A stretch of 64,000 bases of DNA from Glebionis coronaria (lineage: Eukaryota > Streptophyta > Magnoliopsida > Asterales > Asteraceae), in assembly GCA_025667525.1 (NCBI GenBank), contig CM046882.1, forward strand, positions 23,882,488 through 23,946,487, given 5' to 3'. Both the position numbers and the translations under genes were made by a program. Shown piece by piece: positions 22,101 through 31,652 of this stretch. The notes under the pieces are model-generated. The model was not told where the DNA came from. It was given only the letters and a program-made list of their open reading frames with translations, and made no database searches. Position 1 is the stretch's first letter; every line of letters starts with the position of its first letter.

Positions 22101-23788
22101 TAATAAGTGTGAAAACACTTATCCTTTTACCACTTATTTCCAATAATAACAAGACCAAAACGTGTATTTTATGTCGTAAAAGTCGGAATTATGCGTGGGT
22201 TGTGTTTTTATTGTGTTTCAGGATAAAAATATGAAAAAGGAAGAAAATACGGGCTATCACGGGCTTTTATCGAAGAAACCAATAAAAGACGAAGTCAAAA
22301 GATCAAGAGTGTAAAAAGAACGGAAGTCCAAGGCCTATTCTGAAGTTTTATCGAAGGAAAAGTCTAAAGACGGAAGTTTAATGAAGTCGAAGAACTCAAG
22401 TCTAATTATAGAAGAAAATTATAAGACGAGTTCTATTTATATCGACAAATCCCGAGACGACGTCGAGAAAGACAAAGAATTTAAATCGAGTCGAGACGAG
22501 AAGAAAGAAAGAAGGAAGCAACACATGCACTCCCCACCTCCTATATATACCCTCCTAATGACACATTAGGAGGGTATTAGTTAATTGTTAGCTAGTTCAT
22601 TTTTCCTTTTGTAGTTTTCATTTTAGAGAGAGAAAGTGTTTAACATTCTCTCACTAGAATTTCATCTTTTCTTTTTTTTCATGTTTAAGCTTTGATTTAA
22701 TCTTATATTTTGGAATCATTAATATATAAGTTCAAGTTTAAGCTTTTCATCTTTAATCTTCTTCTACCTTTCTTGATTTTGATTTATCTTTGATTAGGAA
22801 TTTTAATGCATCTTGTTTAAATTTTGATGTTTGTGTGATTAAAAAGTTTATCTTTTTAATCCTATATAAGTTTTTATACGAATAAGCTTAAAGCTTGTTA
22901 TGCTTTTTGGCTTATTTTGTATTTAGCTTATTTGTTTTAAAGTTTTCTTAAAGGCTTTGTCTTTTTAAAGTTTGATTTAAAAAGTTGCTTATTTAGAGAT
23001 TTGAAAGTTCTTATTTGTGCTTATTTAGTTATTTTCTTTAAAAAGTTGGATAAGTTTCAGATTGTGTTAGTTAATAGAGTGCTTATACGTTGCTTATTAC
23101 GATTTATACTCTATCGGAAAAGGTAAACCCTTTTCCGACGAGTGATTCCGACAGAACCATCGGATTAGGGCTTTATATTCCGATCAGCATTCCGATACAT
23201 AGCAGCGGAAAAGGGTTTTCCATTCCGACGAGAATTCCGATCTGGATTCCGACGGAGGTGATTTTTATGACATTCCGATAGCTTTTGGTTTTCAGTATTC
23301 CGATAGTGTTGTCTTGTATTCCGACGGATTATTCCGACGGGTGTGTTTATCCTTATTCCGATGCTTCCCTACGTATTCCGACAGAATTCACTTGAGTTTA
23401 TTCCGATCATATTCAGACTGCAGCATTCCGATGGGGTATTCCGACGGATTGAGTTTTTATTTTCTATTTATTTTCTTTTATTTTAATCTCCAATTTAACT
23501 TCTAGCATTTTTAATAAGTTTTTATTTTTACAAAGTTTTAAGTTTTAAGTTTTAAATTTACCTTTTAAGTTTTTAATCATTTATTTTTATCTCGTAATTT
23601 TTAGTTTAATTTTCAAGGATTTTATTTTTTACTCAACGACATTTTCATATTTGCATTTAGTTTAAAAATAGATAATCAAACCATTGATTTCCCACCAAGA
23701 ACGACTGAGTCGCGCTAATAACTAGTAATCAATTCGAAAAGACTGGAACAACGAATCTTTTTCATACTTGGTGAAAAACCATGTATTA
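22101..23788 (+). repeat. 3' LTR of the plus-strand Athila-like element
   Basis: This 1,688-bp LTR follows the polypurine tract at 22087-22100. The TATA box and hairpin are at 22541-22576, and the ATTCCGA motif cluster is at about 23130-23450, with some motifs better preserved than in the 5' LTR. It ends in TATTA at 23788 and is followed by the duplication GGAGT. Confidence 0.92.
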
Positions 23789-23957
23789 GGAGTCGGTTTG
23801 ACAACTTGGATCTTTCATTCTAAATACTCAAGTAATTTACATTGCAATGCAATTTGTAAATGTGTCATTTCCGAAAGACCAATCAAGAGTGTTCCTTTGT
23901 TTTGTGTAAACTTTGTTTATACACTTCAAAGTTATTGGCCTCAAGTTCTATTAAGGT
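23789..23957. other. Flank between the Athila-like element and the outer element; origin unclear
   Basis: The first five bases are the duplication GGAGT. The rest should continue the pre-insertion sequence that ends at 12575. It shows no gag, no LTR end and no clear similarity to the outer element's LTR. It stops abruptly where the outer element's polypurine tract begins (23958), so a rearrangement breakpoint lies here or nearby. The frames at 23768-23959 and 23860-24042 cross this junction and are not genes. Confidence 0.5.
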
Positions 23958-24115
23958 AAATAATCCCCTACACTTGACCATTGCAATGCCCTCATGCAAT
24001 GCATTAGTACAAAGCAAGATTTACATTTTCCATTATAATTAACCTACCTTGGCCTTTATTCAACAAAAGATATTAAGGAAACTTAAAGAGATAGACAATT
24101 ACAAAATATTTGAAG
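23958..24115 (-). mobile_element. Outer Athila-like element, segment 4: polypurine tract and 3' end
   Basis: On the minus strand this reads as the last part of an Athila-like 3' region (caaggtaggtt...gcattgcatgagggcattgcaatggtc) and ends in AAGTGTAGGGGATT, the same tract as at 22087-22100. An LTR should follow to the left, but the sequence there does not match the family LTR start. The segment is cut at 24115 by the small copia element (duplication TGAAG). Confidence 0.75.
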
Positions 24116-24641
24116 TGTTGATCCCAAACTTAGATCGATTAGCTTTGTGTATACGAGATTAGATCAAGTATAGCACGTAGAGAAACCTTTGTATATGCTT
24201 TGTGAATCTAAGTGTTATGCGGAATTTAACACTTAAACAAGAACACACAAGATATAAACAAACTTTCACTTTGATTATCAATGTCGAACTTGCTTACAAT
24301 GAAAGATGTTTATGAACGAAAACTTATGTAAAACTTGATATTGAACATTAACCTAAAGACCTTCTTTTATAGACTAAGAAGCCTTGTACAATAAGCTACG
24401 TATCAACTATTCTAGGTAAAGATAAACATAGAAAATACATTGTCGTTTCTATCCTTACTAGAAGTATTCTAGAATATAATAAACGTGTAGCTTATATCTT
24501 CCATCAGTGCTTGTCTTCAACCTGTCAACGCTTGACTTTAACTTGTCAACGCTTGAGCTGTCAGCGCTTGCTTTGTTCCTGTCAACGCTTGTTTTGTTCT
24601 TGTCAGCGCTCAAGTGATCTGGCCTTAATTTATTCCCAACA
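24116..24641 (-). repeat. 3' LTR of the small copia element
   Basis: 526 bp, reading on the minus strand from TGTTGGG to ...GGGATCAACA. Its U3 start carries six copies of the TGTCARCG-type motif at 24504, 24525, 24546, 24561, 24582 and 24603. The TATA box is near 24364-24374 (TCTATAAAAGAAGG on the minus strand). Confidence 0.92.
24504..24608 (-). repeat. 21-bp phased TGTCARCG array in U3 of the small copia 3' LTR
   Basis: Core hexamers TCARCG start at 24525, 24546, 24561, 24582 and 24603, and a degenerate copy (TCAGTG) starts at 24504. The steps are 21, 21, 15, 21 and 21 bp. The right LTR has the same array (29031, 29052, 29067, 29088, 29109, degenerate copy at 29010). Confidence 0.85.
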
Positions 24642-24693
24642 ATCCTCCCCTAAACTTGATATCCACTCTTATGATCAAGTTTCTGAATAAGCA

Positions 24694-26522
24694 TTAAGAA
24701 CTAGGAGGAGTCTGACAAATCTTATCATATTGGTAATGAATAAATCTGATCAAATCATTTTCCACGTCACTTGAATAATCTATCTCCAGCTGAGTGTCCT
24801 TCATCTTTTCCAAAATAGCCTTGGATATGAAATATTGAGCATCCACAAGTAGATACTCAGCAAACTTTGTAGAACTCAAATGGTATACACCAGCAGCTGA
24901 ATATAACCTCCATTGAAGACCACTGAGGTCATCTTCAAGATCCTTCCATATTTCAGGATCTTCCTCATTTGTCCCACACATTCTTTTGAATGTGGTCCAA
25001 AGTTTTATTCCATTAGCTGAAGTTGGTGCTTCAGCCTCATACTTGGTCTCTAGCAACCTCCAAAGGTCTACCAAGTCTTCTCTGTCACAACTTGCAAATA
25101 AAGATATGAGAGTGGTAAAAGTGTGTACCTCCTTGCCAAATCTGCCAATCTTCCAGAATCCACATTCATCCTCATCATAACTCACAATTGGATTCCTGGA
25201 ATCTAATGGTAACACCTGCACCATATCTGAAGCTTCTAATGGGGAGAGCTTGAGGCTCTTTCTTATAACTGCTTCACTTGGATATAGTGGATCCATATCT
25301 TTTGGAAATTCAAATTTAAATCCCTTCTTCACTGGCCTGGGAATCATCATAGCTTTCTTGATTTCCATTTCTTTTGCAAGTTGCTCCTTTCTTTCATGAG
25401 CCCTATGTTCCAACTCATCAAATGTCAAAGCCTTCAACTTCTGATGTGTCCATCCAACTCCATGACATCTGAGAAACATAAAGTAGAGCTCCCTTCTATC
25501 CCTTTTCAACTCAGAGAGAATATTGCTTGCCTTGTGCTTCAAAATCACCTTACAATCCTTCTGACTCTAAGAAGAAGCTCCAAACCCCATATTTGATCTG
25601 AAATGGTCAAGTCTGGATTATCCATGCAGCTTTCTTCCCAAGAATTGTACATTTGAACCACCTCTGGCATGTCAAAGTCAACCTGCAATTTCAATTCTCT
25701 CAACTTTTCCCTAGCAAGCTCATCACCATACTCAAGCCTTTCTGGTTCTATAATCATCACACTTGAGTCTGAGCTAGCTCCATCACTTTCTTCTTCAGAA
25801 GTCACAACAAATGGTGACTTTTCCTTTTCACCTTGTTCCATCATTTGTTCAGCCAATCTTCTATCAAATTCAACTTGGGCTGCATCCTTTGGAACAATTT
25901 CTTCTACCAATTTACCCTTACCCTTATCTGATGGTGCAATGGTTGGTAAGGTAGATGGTAATACCTGAGTAGGAACTTCCTTGATGATAGATGATGACTG
26001 GAATACATCACCTTCATGTGCAGGTCTGTCAACGCCCAAATTTCCTCTATCAGCGCCCAAAATACTTCTACCAGCGTCCAAATTTGTCTTGTCAACGCTC
26101 AAATATTTTCCCTCAGCGCCTTGTGTAACCTCTCTCAACATAGCTGTAAATGATAAATTTAGATTGGTTGGAGAGATTAAGGACGTATCAAAACCTGTTT
26201 GTTCCTTCAAAGTTGTAAGGGCTTCAGCAACATCCATTGATTGACCATCTTGACTGCCCTTATCACTCAGATTTCTTTGATCTTCCTCCCCTTTGGAAGA
26301 CTCCTCCGTACCCCTCCTAGCATGATCACTCTTAGGTCTAGAAGAGGAGAAACCTGTTCCATGATTGCTAACTTGGCTCTTGGGTGACCTATTATTCCTA
26401 TACATCTCTGCATATTTAATGGTAGGTCTTCTAACAGTGTTTGAGCCTAGGTTAACAGCTTTACCAGTGATTGGATGAGTAACCTTAATGGGTGGTGATT
26501 CATTGGGACTTTCACATAGCAA
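24694..26522 (-). pseudogene. Gag-tail/ORF3 fusion and ORF3 C-terminal domain, frameshifted
   Basis: The first 60 or so codons (LCESPNESPPIKVTHPITGK...KYAEMYRNNRSPKSQ) match the gag C-terminal region of the large copia element. At about 26318-26326 the sequence switches to the second half of that element's 3' ORF (RRGTEESSKGEEDQ...). The join keeps the reading frame, so the deletion created a gag-ORF3 fusion. Then follow (A/V)D heptad repeats (26029-26118), an acidic serine-rich stretch (TSEEESDGASSDSSVMIIEP) and, after a one-base frameshift near 25546, a helical C-terminal domain (EDLVDLWRLLETKY, WRLYSAAGVYHLSSTKF) ending at 24694. The C-terminal 200 residues are roughly three-quarters identical to the copy at 31653-32255, suggesting that this domain was under selection in the family. 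Function unknown. Confidence 0.8.
26029..26118 (-). repeat. Five 21-bp phased repeats inside the small copia ORF3
   Basis: Core motifs start at 26029, 26050, 26071, 26092 and 26113, exactly 21 bp apart. They are translated on the minus strand as a seven-residue repeat with (A/V)D at each core (LSVDK, GADRG, GVDRP). Confidence 0.85.
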
Positions 26523-26537
26523 ACCTCCCTTAACAAA

Positions 26538-28522
26538 TTAAGTAGGGTTAGCTTTCTTCCACTCATTTAGGTCAGTCAGTTTTTGTTGATACTCTTCCAC
26601 TGGAGTGACAACTCTTGGTGGAGGAGAGAATTCCTCTTCTTGGCATTCTGGTATACCAGTCCAAGACAAGTCCTTTCTAAGGACACCATAGAAGTCACCA
26701 GCTGGTGGTGGAACCAGAGAGTAATCATTCATCCCAATCCCAGTCATGTCCTTAGGATCCCTTTGTTTAGCTACACAGTCTCCTAGGGTTTGGGTGGCTC
26801 TATCAAATCTTTGAATCTTGAGGTCAATATTATCTTTATTCTTAATGGCCTCATCTAACTTAGCCTGTAGGTCTCTATTGACCTTTGTCATGATATTTCT
26901 AATATCCATGCTACCCTCTAGCTCATGTTTTAAGATATTGATCTTATCTTTTAAGTCAAATTCCATTTTCTTGTATTCAGAAACGGTTTTCTCAGTTTCA
27001 GTAAGAGCTAGTTGGTAATTGGACAATTTACACCTTTCAGTGCTCATATCATCTTTTAGTTTTAACACCTCTTTGTTAAGTCTATCAGTGTTTAACCTAC
27101 AACCTTTGCTACAAAAAGCATCATCATATACCTCATTATCAGATGAAGAGGAGGAGTGTGCCATGAGAGCATATTCAACATGCTCTTCTTCTTCAATATC
27201 AGCAACCAAAGCTTTGTCATCTTCAGCATTCTTAGGCAGATAGCTCCAATCCCATCCTATGCCATCAATTCCTTGAACTGCAACCATGGCTTTGGAATCT
27301 TGAGCTTTAACAACCTGACTTGAGGGTTTACCAGCATCAGATCGTCTAGGAGATCTGCATTCCCTCATGAAGTCCCCATACGATGACAGTTGTAGCATTC
27401 AACTTTGGATTTATCAAATCCAGCTGTGTCTTTAGCATTGAAGGTCATCTTCTTCTTGAACCTTCTATTCCACCTATTTGCTCTTATACTAGCAAGAGCC
27501 GTGTTCCACTTGATGTCCATCTCTTCCTAGTGCTCATCACTTATCTGCTCAAGGTCCTCATATGTAATCACTGAACCATTGGGCAACGAAGCAATGTAAG
27601 CACAAACAGTATCCAAATCTAAACCAGCAGGTTTAACTCTTGGGGAGTCATTCATGAATGTGTCAGCGTCTGAAAAAGAGACGTTGACAGGACTTGTTCC
27701 AGCGCTGACATATGATGATCCAGTAACTGGATGCATATAAGAGTCCTTCTGATTGAATTGACCTTCACTATAAGAGAAGAAGGCCATGTTGCTGGTGCTA
27801 GATTTGCTTCCATGATCTGAAAGAGTTTCATCCTCCAACAATCTTAGTTTGTTGTAGATGTCATCAAACGAGGAGCTCTTGTTAGTATTATTGGCAAGAA
27901 TAGATCTTGCCTCAATCTTCCATGCCTCACCAAGACTTTTCAGAAAGGTAGCATTGGTGTCAACATCGCCAACTTGTGTCCCCATGAAGGACAGCTTGCT
28001 TGTGATGTCAAGCAATCTGCTTCTCACACTACTCAGTTTTTCATTGGGTTGAGCTTTGAAGACAGCATAATCATGCAGAAGTTGCTTTTTCTTTTCTTCC
28101 TTAGTGTCTGCATTGCCACCATATGCAACTTCAAGTGCTTCCCAAAGATCCTTAGCAGATTCATAGCCTCTATATTTGTGCTGGTTTTCTTGTCCCAAAG
28201 AGACTTTCAGAATATTTAGAGCTTTCATGTCAACCCTTTTCATTGCAATATCTTCAGCACCTACAGCTCTACCATCTCCAGGTTTTTCTTTCTTATCCTC
28301 ATTAGGGCAACCTTCAACAGCTGATCTTTGAGTAATGGCATCAAGAATCTTTTGAGCCTTATTGAATGAGTTTCCATATTCAATAATCTCCCATAGTGTG
28401 TAGTCATAGATCCCCAGATATTGTTCAAAGTTGAACTTCCAAAGATCAAAGTGGGTTGCATCAAGCATGGGAATCTTGATGTTAGGTAAGGTTGAGGAGG
28501 AGGAGGTTATTGCTTCAGACAT
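26538..28522 (-). pseudogene. gag: Copia gag of the small element
   Basis: The gag starts at 28522, 100 bp after the primer-binding site. The N-terminal part (IPMLDATHFDLWKFNFEQYL, KYRGYESAKDLWEALEVAYGG, QPNEKLSSVRSRLLDI) is the copia-type capsid region of the Retrotran_gag_2/UBN2 kind. A TAG stop at 27527 and a one-base loss near 27377, inside the zinc knuckle (CYNCHRMG then shifted DFMREC), break the frame. The downstream part (from 27398) has an acidic patch, a coiled-coil-like stretch (LNKEVLKLKDDMSTERCKL...) and a proline-rich region (VPPPAGDFYG), ending at a TAA at 26538. Beyond that stop the same frame continues into the ORF3 fusion. Confidence 0.88.
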
Positions 28523-28621
28523 GATGTTGTTAGGGTTTTGGTGTTTTTAGGGTTTCTAAGAAAATTAGGGTTTTGGTGTTCTTCAAAGATCAAAAGTTCC
28601 TCAACAAGCTCTGATACCACT

Positions 28622-29147
28622 TGTTGATCCCAAACTTAGATCGATTAGCTTTGTGTATACGATATTAGATCAAGTATATCACGTAGAGAAACCTTTGTAT
28701 ATGCTTTGTGAATCTAAGTATTATGCGGAATTTAACACTTAAACAAGAACACACAAGATATAAACAAACTTTCACTTTGATTATCAATGTCGAACTTGCT
28801 TACAATGAAAGATGTTTATGAACGAAAACTTATGTAAAACTTGATATTGAACATTAACCTAAAGGCCTTCTTTTATAGACTAAGAAGCCTTGTACAATAA
28901 GCTACGTATCAACTATTCTAGGTAAAGATAAACATAGAAAATACATTGTCGTTTATATCCTTACTAGAAGTATTCTAGAATATAATAAACGTGTAGCTTA
29001 TATCTTCCATCAGTGCTTGTCTTCAACCTGTCAACGCTTGACTTTAACTTGTCAACGCTTGAGCTGTCAGCGCTTGCTTTGTTCCTGTCAACGCTTGTTT
29101 TGTTCTTGTCAGCGCTCAAGTGATCTGGCCTTAATTTATTCCCAACA
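28622..29147 (-). repeat. 5' LTR of the small copia element
   Basis: 526 bp and about 99 percent identical to the left LTR. The primer-binding site on the minus strand (AGTGGTATCAGAGCTTG, complement of 28604-28620) directly follows it. It contains the six-copy motif array at 29010-29114 and a TATA box near 28868-28878. Confidence 0.92.
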
Positions 29148-31095
29148 TGAAGGAAGAAAACAAGTAAAGAGATCAAAGACTTACATTAGGGCTTTGGTTG
29201 TCATGAATGTTTATCACCCTTAAGTTTCATGTTCCCCACACCAAGCTTAAAAACGAGATCATTGGTATTATAAGTTAGCAAACTAATACAAACTCATGTG
29301 GCCCAATTATTCACTTAGACTCCCTTATTCCTAGGTGTATCTCTTATATTTTATTGTTGTCTTTAATGATCACGAGGATGCAGTGTTGACTTATTTCGAT
29401 AATTTATTAAGGCTGAAAATAAAGTAGGACGATTTAATCAATAGTTAGCTAAAGGAAAAAATCTTTTAAAACTGCTTCTCGAGACCTCATAAAGTTCATA
29501 TCTTGGCATAACTCGCTTCACGATTTGAGACCTTTCTCGGACCGATATTTGGCAGCGACTTCATACTTGGAATCTTGAGAGACGTTCTTGAAATAATGGT
29601 CTTCTCTTCTTAATAGCAATTTCTTCACTTGAAGTTTTTGAGAGATTCTTCATACTTGGACCACGACTTCTTCATTTTTCTCCAATCTTTATTTGGGATT
29701 TTGATATACAACGATCCGCCTCCTTTAGGACTTGGATCTATTTATCCTCATACCTTGTTAGGGTCTTTTCGGATAGACTTCTTCATGATCTTTAGGGGAG
29801 TATTTGCTTTTCGTCGTGTGTCTTGATCCTTCATATTTATTTTTGATAAATGATTCTTCACATCACTTTGATCTTTGGCAACAAAATATAGCCGTCATGT
29901 CTTGTTAGGACCTTTTCGGACTCGCCAATCTTCGCATCCCGCTTCAATAAGTTATGCCTTGGCTACGAACTCTAATTAATACCGAGCAACTTCTAAACGA
30001 TCTTGGGCTAGAAGCTAAGTAACTTTTCAAATCATACGACCTTATTTATTGCAACTAAATTTATTAGCAAGCGATGGGAGAAAAAGCTCATAATCAACTC
30101 ACATAAATTCATGAAAGAATACCAAACTTATAATTGATTCTATCATCTCTCGTTCTCTATAATTTAAAATCTTAAGGAATGAGACTCGTGGATGCTTAGC
30201 CAATTAAATCAAAGTTTTGGGTTTTCAAGTCATCTATAGGATCTTGCAATTTCTTAGACTTCTTTAAGTTTTAGAAATCGCATTTTAAAGTACCCTTGAT
30301 AAACTACTTTCTAGGATCAATTATAGGAACTTGCGAAAAGTTCTTGTTCTTAACCTGTAAGAGTTAAGACTTTCGCGTTTTAAAGTTCCCTATATAAAAG
30401 CCTAGCAAAACTTGACTTAAACACGTTAAGGATACTAGCTAGAGTAAACTTGGATAAGTAAACTCGGGTTGAGTCAAAAGATTCATGACGGGCCTAATAT
30501 ATTAAAGACATCTAAACTTATTAAAACCATTTATCAAAATTTATTCTAATCAAGTCATCTATAGGTTGAGTCAAAAGATTCCGGTTAAAATGAGGACAAA
30601 TACAAGGAAAATCCCACTTAACTTCGAGAGAAGTCCCCCCTACACTTAATATAAACATTGTCCTCACTGTTTAAGCATGTGGAAGTAACCTCCCCTACAC
30701 TTAGGACATTGTGCACTTTGTTTAAACCTTGCTAAGGAAAGGACAACTAAAGTGATTCCTATTTTAATATTGAAGAATATAAAATAGTGAATCAAAAGAG
30801 TTTAGGTTAGAACCGAGAAGACGGGTACACGGAGTCACGGGTCGGCAAAAGTCATCAAAAGTGGATCTTTGAAGCTCTAATCCCTGCACATCATAAGAAA
30901 GAAAACAACAAACTCCTACGGGGCTCCCCCTACACTTAGGATGAAAAACAGATAAAAAAGATAGATTAACGGGTTGCCTCCCGAGAAGCGCTTGTTTTTG
31001 TTAAACGAGTCACGAGCCTGACTCTACCCTAAATTAAATAGTCCATGGGGTATCCTCTATTGTAATATCGGGATCAAAGATCTTGTCCTCGTTCC
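29148..31095 (-). mobile_element. Outer Athila-like element, segment 3: non-coding 3' region
   Basis: Read on the minus strand this matches the 3' region of the plus-strand element (20052-21960) along its length. It includes GGGAGGCAACCCG (near 30970-30982), AAGTGTAGGGGGAG (near 30926-30940), the block-hairpin-block module (30632-30702) and the 'gagacctttctcggaccgatatttgg' type text (29540s versus 21570s). It is bounded by the duplications TGAAG (left) and GTTCC (right) of the two copia insertions. No coding frame is credible. Confidence 0.85.
30632..30702 (-). promoter_or_regulatory. Polypurine block - hairpin - polypurine block module (outer element)
   Basis: The minus strand carries AAACAGTG-AGGA-CAATGTTT (complement of 30653-30672; one arm mismatch) between two GTGTAGGGG blocks. 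The arrangement is the same as at 365-432. Confidence 0.55.
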
Positions 31096-31600
31096 TGTTG
31101 ATCCCAAACTTAGATCGATTTAACTTGTTTAAACGAGATTAGATCAAGTTATACACGTAGAGAAACTTTGTTTATGTATAAAGTAATTCAAGTGTTATGC
31201 GGAATTAACACTTAAACAAGAACACACAAAGATGTAAATTTCACTTGATTGATAATAACGAACTTGCTTACAATGAAAGTGTTTAACGTATGAAAACTTA
31301 TTATGAAACATAACCTAAAGGTCTTTATAGACATAAGAAGCCTTATACAAAAGTCTACCTATCAACTATTCTAGGTAAAGATAATTATAGAAAATACAAT
31401 GTTGATCCTATCTTTACTAGAAACAAACTAGAAACAAAATACGCGTAGACTATATCTTTCTATCAGTGCTTGTCTTCAACCTATCAACGCTTGACTTCTT
31501 CTTGTCAACGCTTGATCTGTCAGCGCTGGTTTTCTTCTTATCAACGCTTGTTTTCTTCTTGTCAGCGTTCAAGTGGACTGGCTACATTTTATTCCCAACA
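31096..31600 (-). repeat. 3' LTR of the large copia element
   Basis: 505 bp. Core motifs lie at 31463 (degenerate), 31484, 31505, 31520, 31541 and 31562, with steps 21-21-15-21-21. A four-base loss at the TATA region (GGTCTTTATAG near 31319 versus GGTCTTCTTTTATAG in the right LTR) has shortened the TATAAAAG box. Confidence 0.92.
31463..31567 (-). repeat. 21-bp phased TGTCARCG array in U3 of the large copia 3' LTR
   Basis: Six copies are spaced 21, 21, 15, 21 and 21 bp, in the same register as in the small copia LTRs and the TRIM-like LTRs at 52860 and 55028. The right LTR has the matching cores at 42811, 42832, 42847, 42868 and 42889. Confidence 0.85.
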
Positions 31601-31652
31601 ATCCTCCCCTAAACTTGATATCTACTCTAGTAATCAAGTTTCTGAATAAAAA

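Larger units (their letters stand above)
12576..23788 (+). mobile_element. Complete Athila-like Ty3/gypsy retrotransposon with TA...TA termini
   Basis: This 11.2-kb element is flanked by the 5-bp duplication GGAGT (12571-12575 and 23789-23793). It has two LTRs of about 1.69 kb, a primer-binding site, a decayed gag-protease-RT-RNase H-integrase frame, a long non-coding 3' region and a polypurine tract. The LTRs start TAATAAG and end TGTATTA, so the termini are TA...TA rather than TG...CA. By eye the two LTRs differ at roughly 3 percent of positions. At least eight premature stops and three frameshifts make it non-autonomous today. It inserted into DNA that reads as copia leader. Confidence 0.93.
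24116..29147 (-). mobile_element. Non-autonomous Ty1/copia element lacking pol, 5.0 kb
   Basis: Two 526-bp LTRs are flanked by the duplication TGAAG (24111-24115 and 29148-29152). The primer-binding site for initiator tRNA-Met lies next to the right LTR (complement of 28606-28619), and a purine-rich tract lies next to the left LTR (complement of aatcctcccct at 24641-24651). So the element runs right to left. The two LTRs differ at about five positions, which suggests a young insertion. Inside are gag and the C-terminal half of the 3' ORF, with no protease, integrase or RT. It is a deletion derivative of the 11.8-kb element at 31096-42927 (same gag, same 3' ORF, related LTRs) and would need proteins supplied in trans. 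Confidence 0.93.

Noticed and set aside
24504..24608. CRISPR-like regularly spaced repeats
   Set aside because: The repeated core is only 6-10 bp, degenerate, with 13-15-bp spacers, and lies in plant retrotransposon LTRs. No Cas gene is present and none is expected.
24694..28522. Several long minus-strand frames as host genes
   Set aside because: They lie between matching LTRs with a target duplication and match the gag and 3' ORF of the neighbouring copia element.
28538..28575. Telomere-like repeats (TTAGGG words)
   Set aside because: Only scattered 'agggttt' words in a copia leader, not a tandem array.
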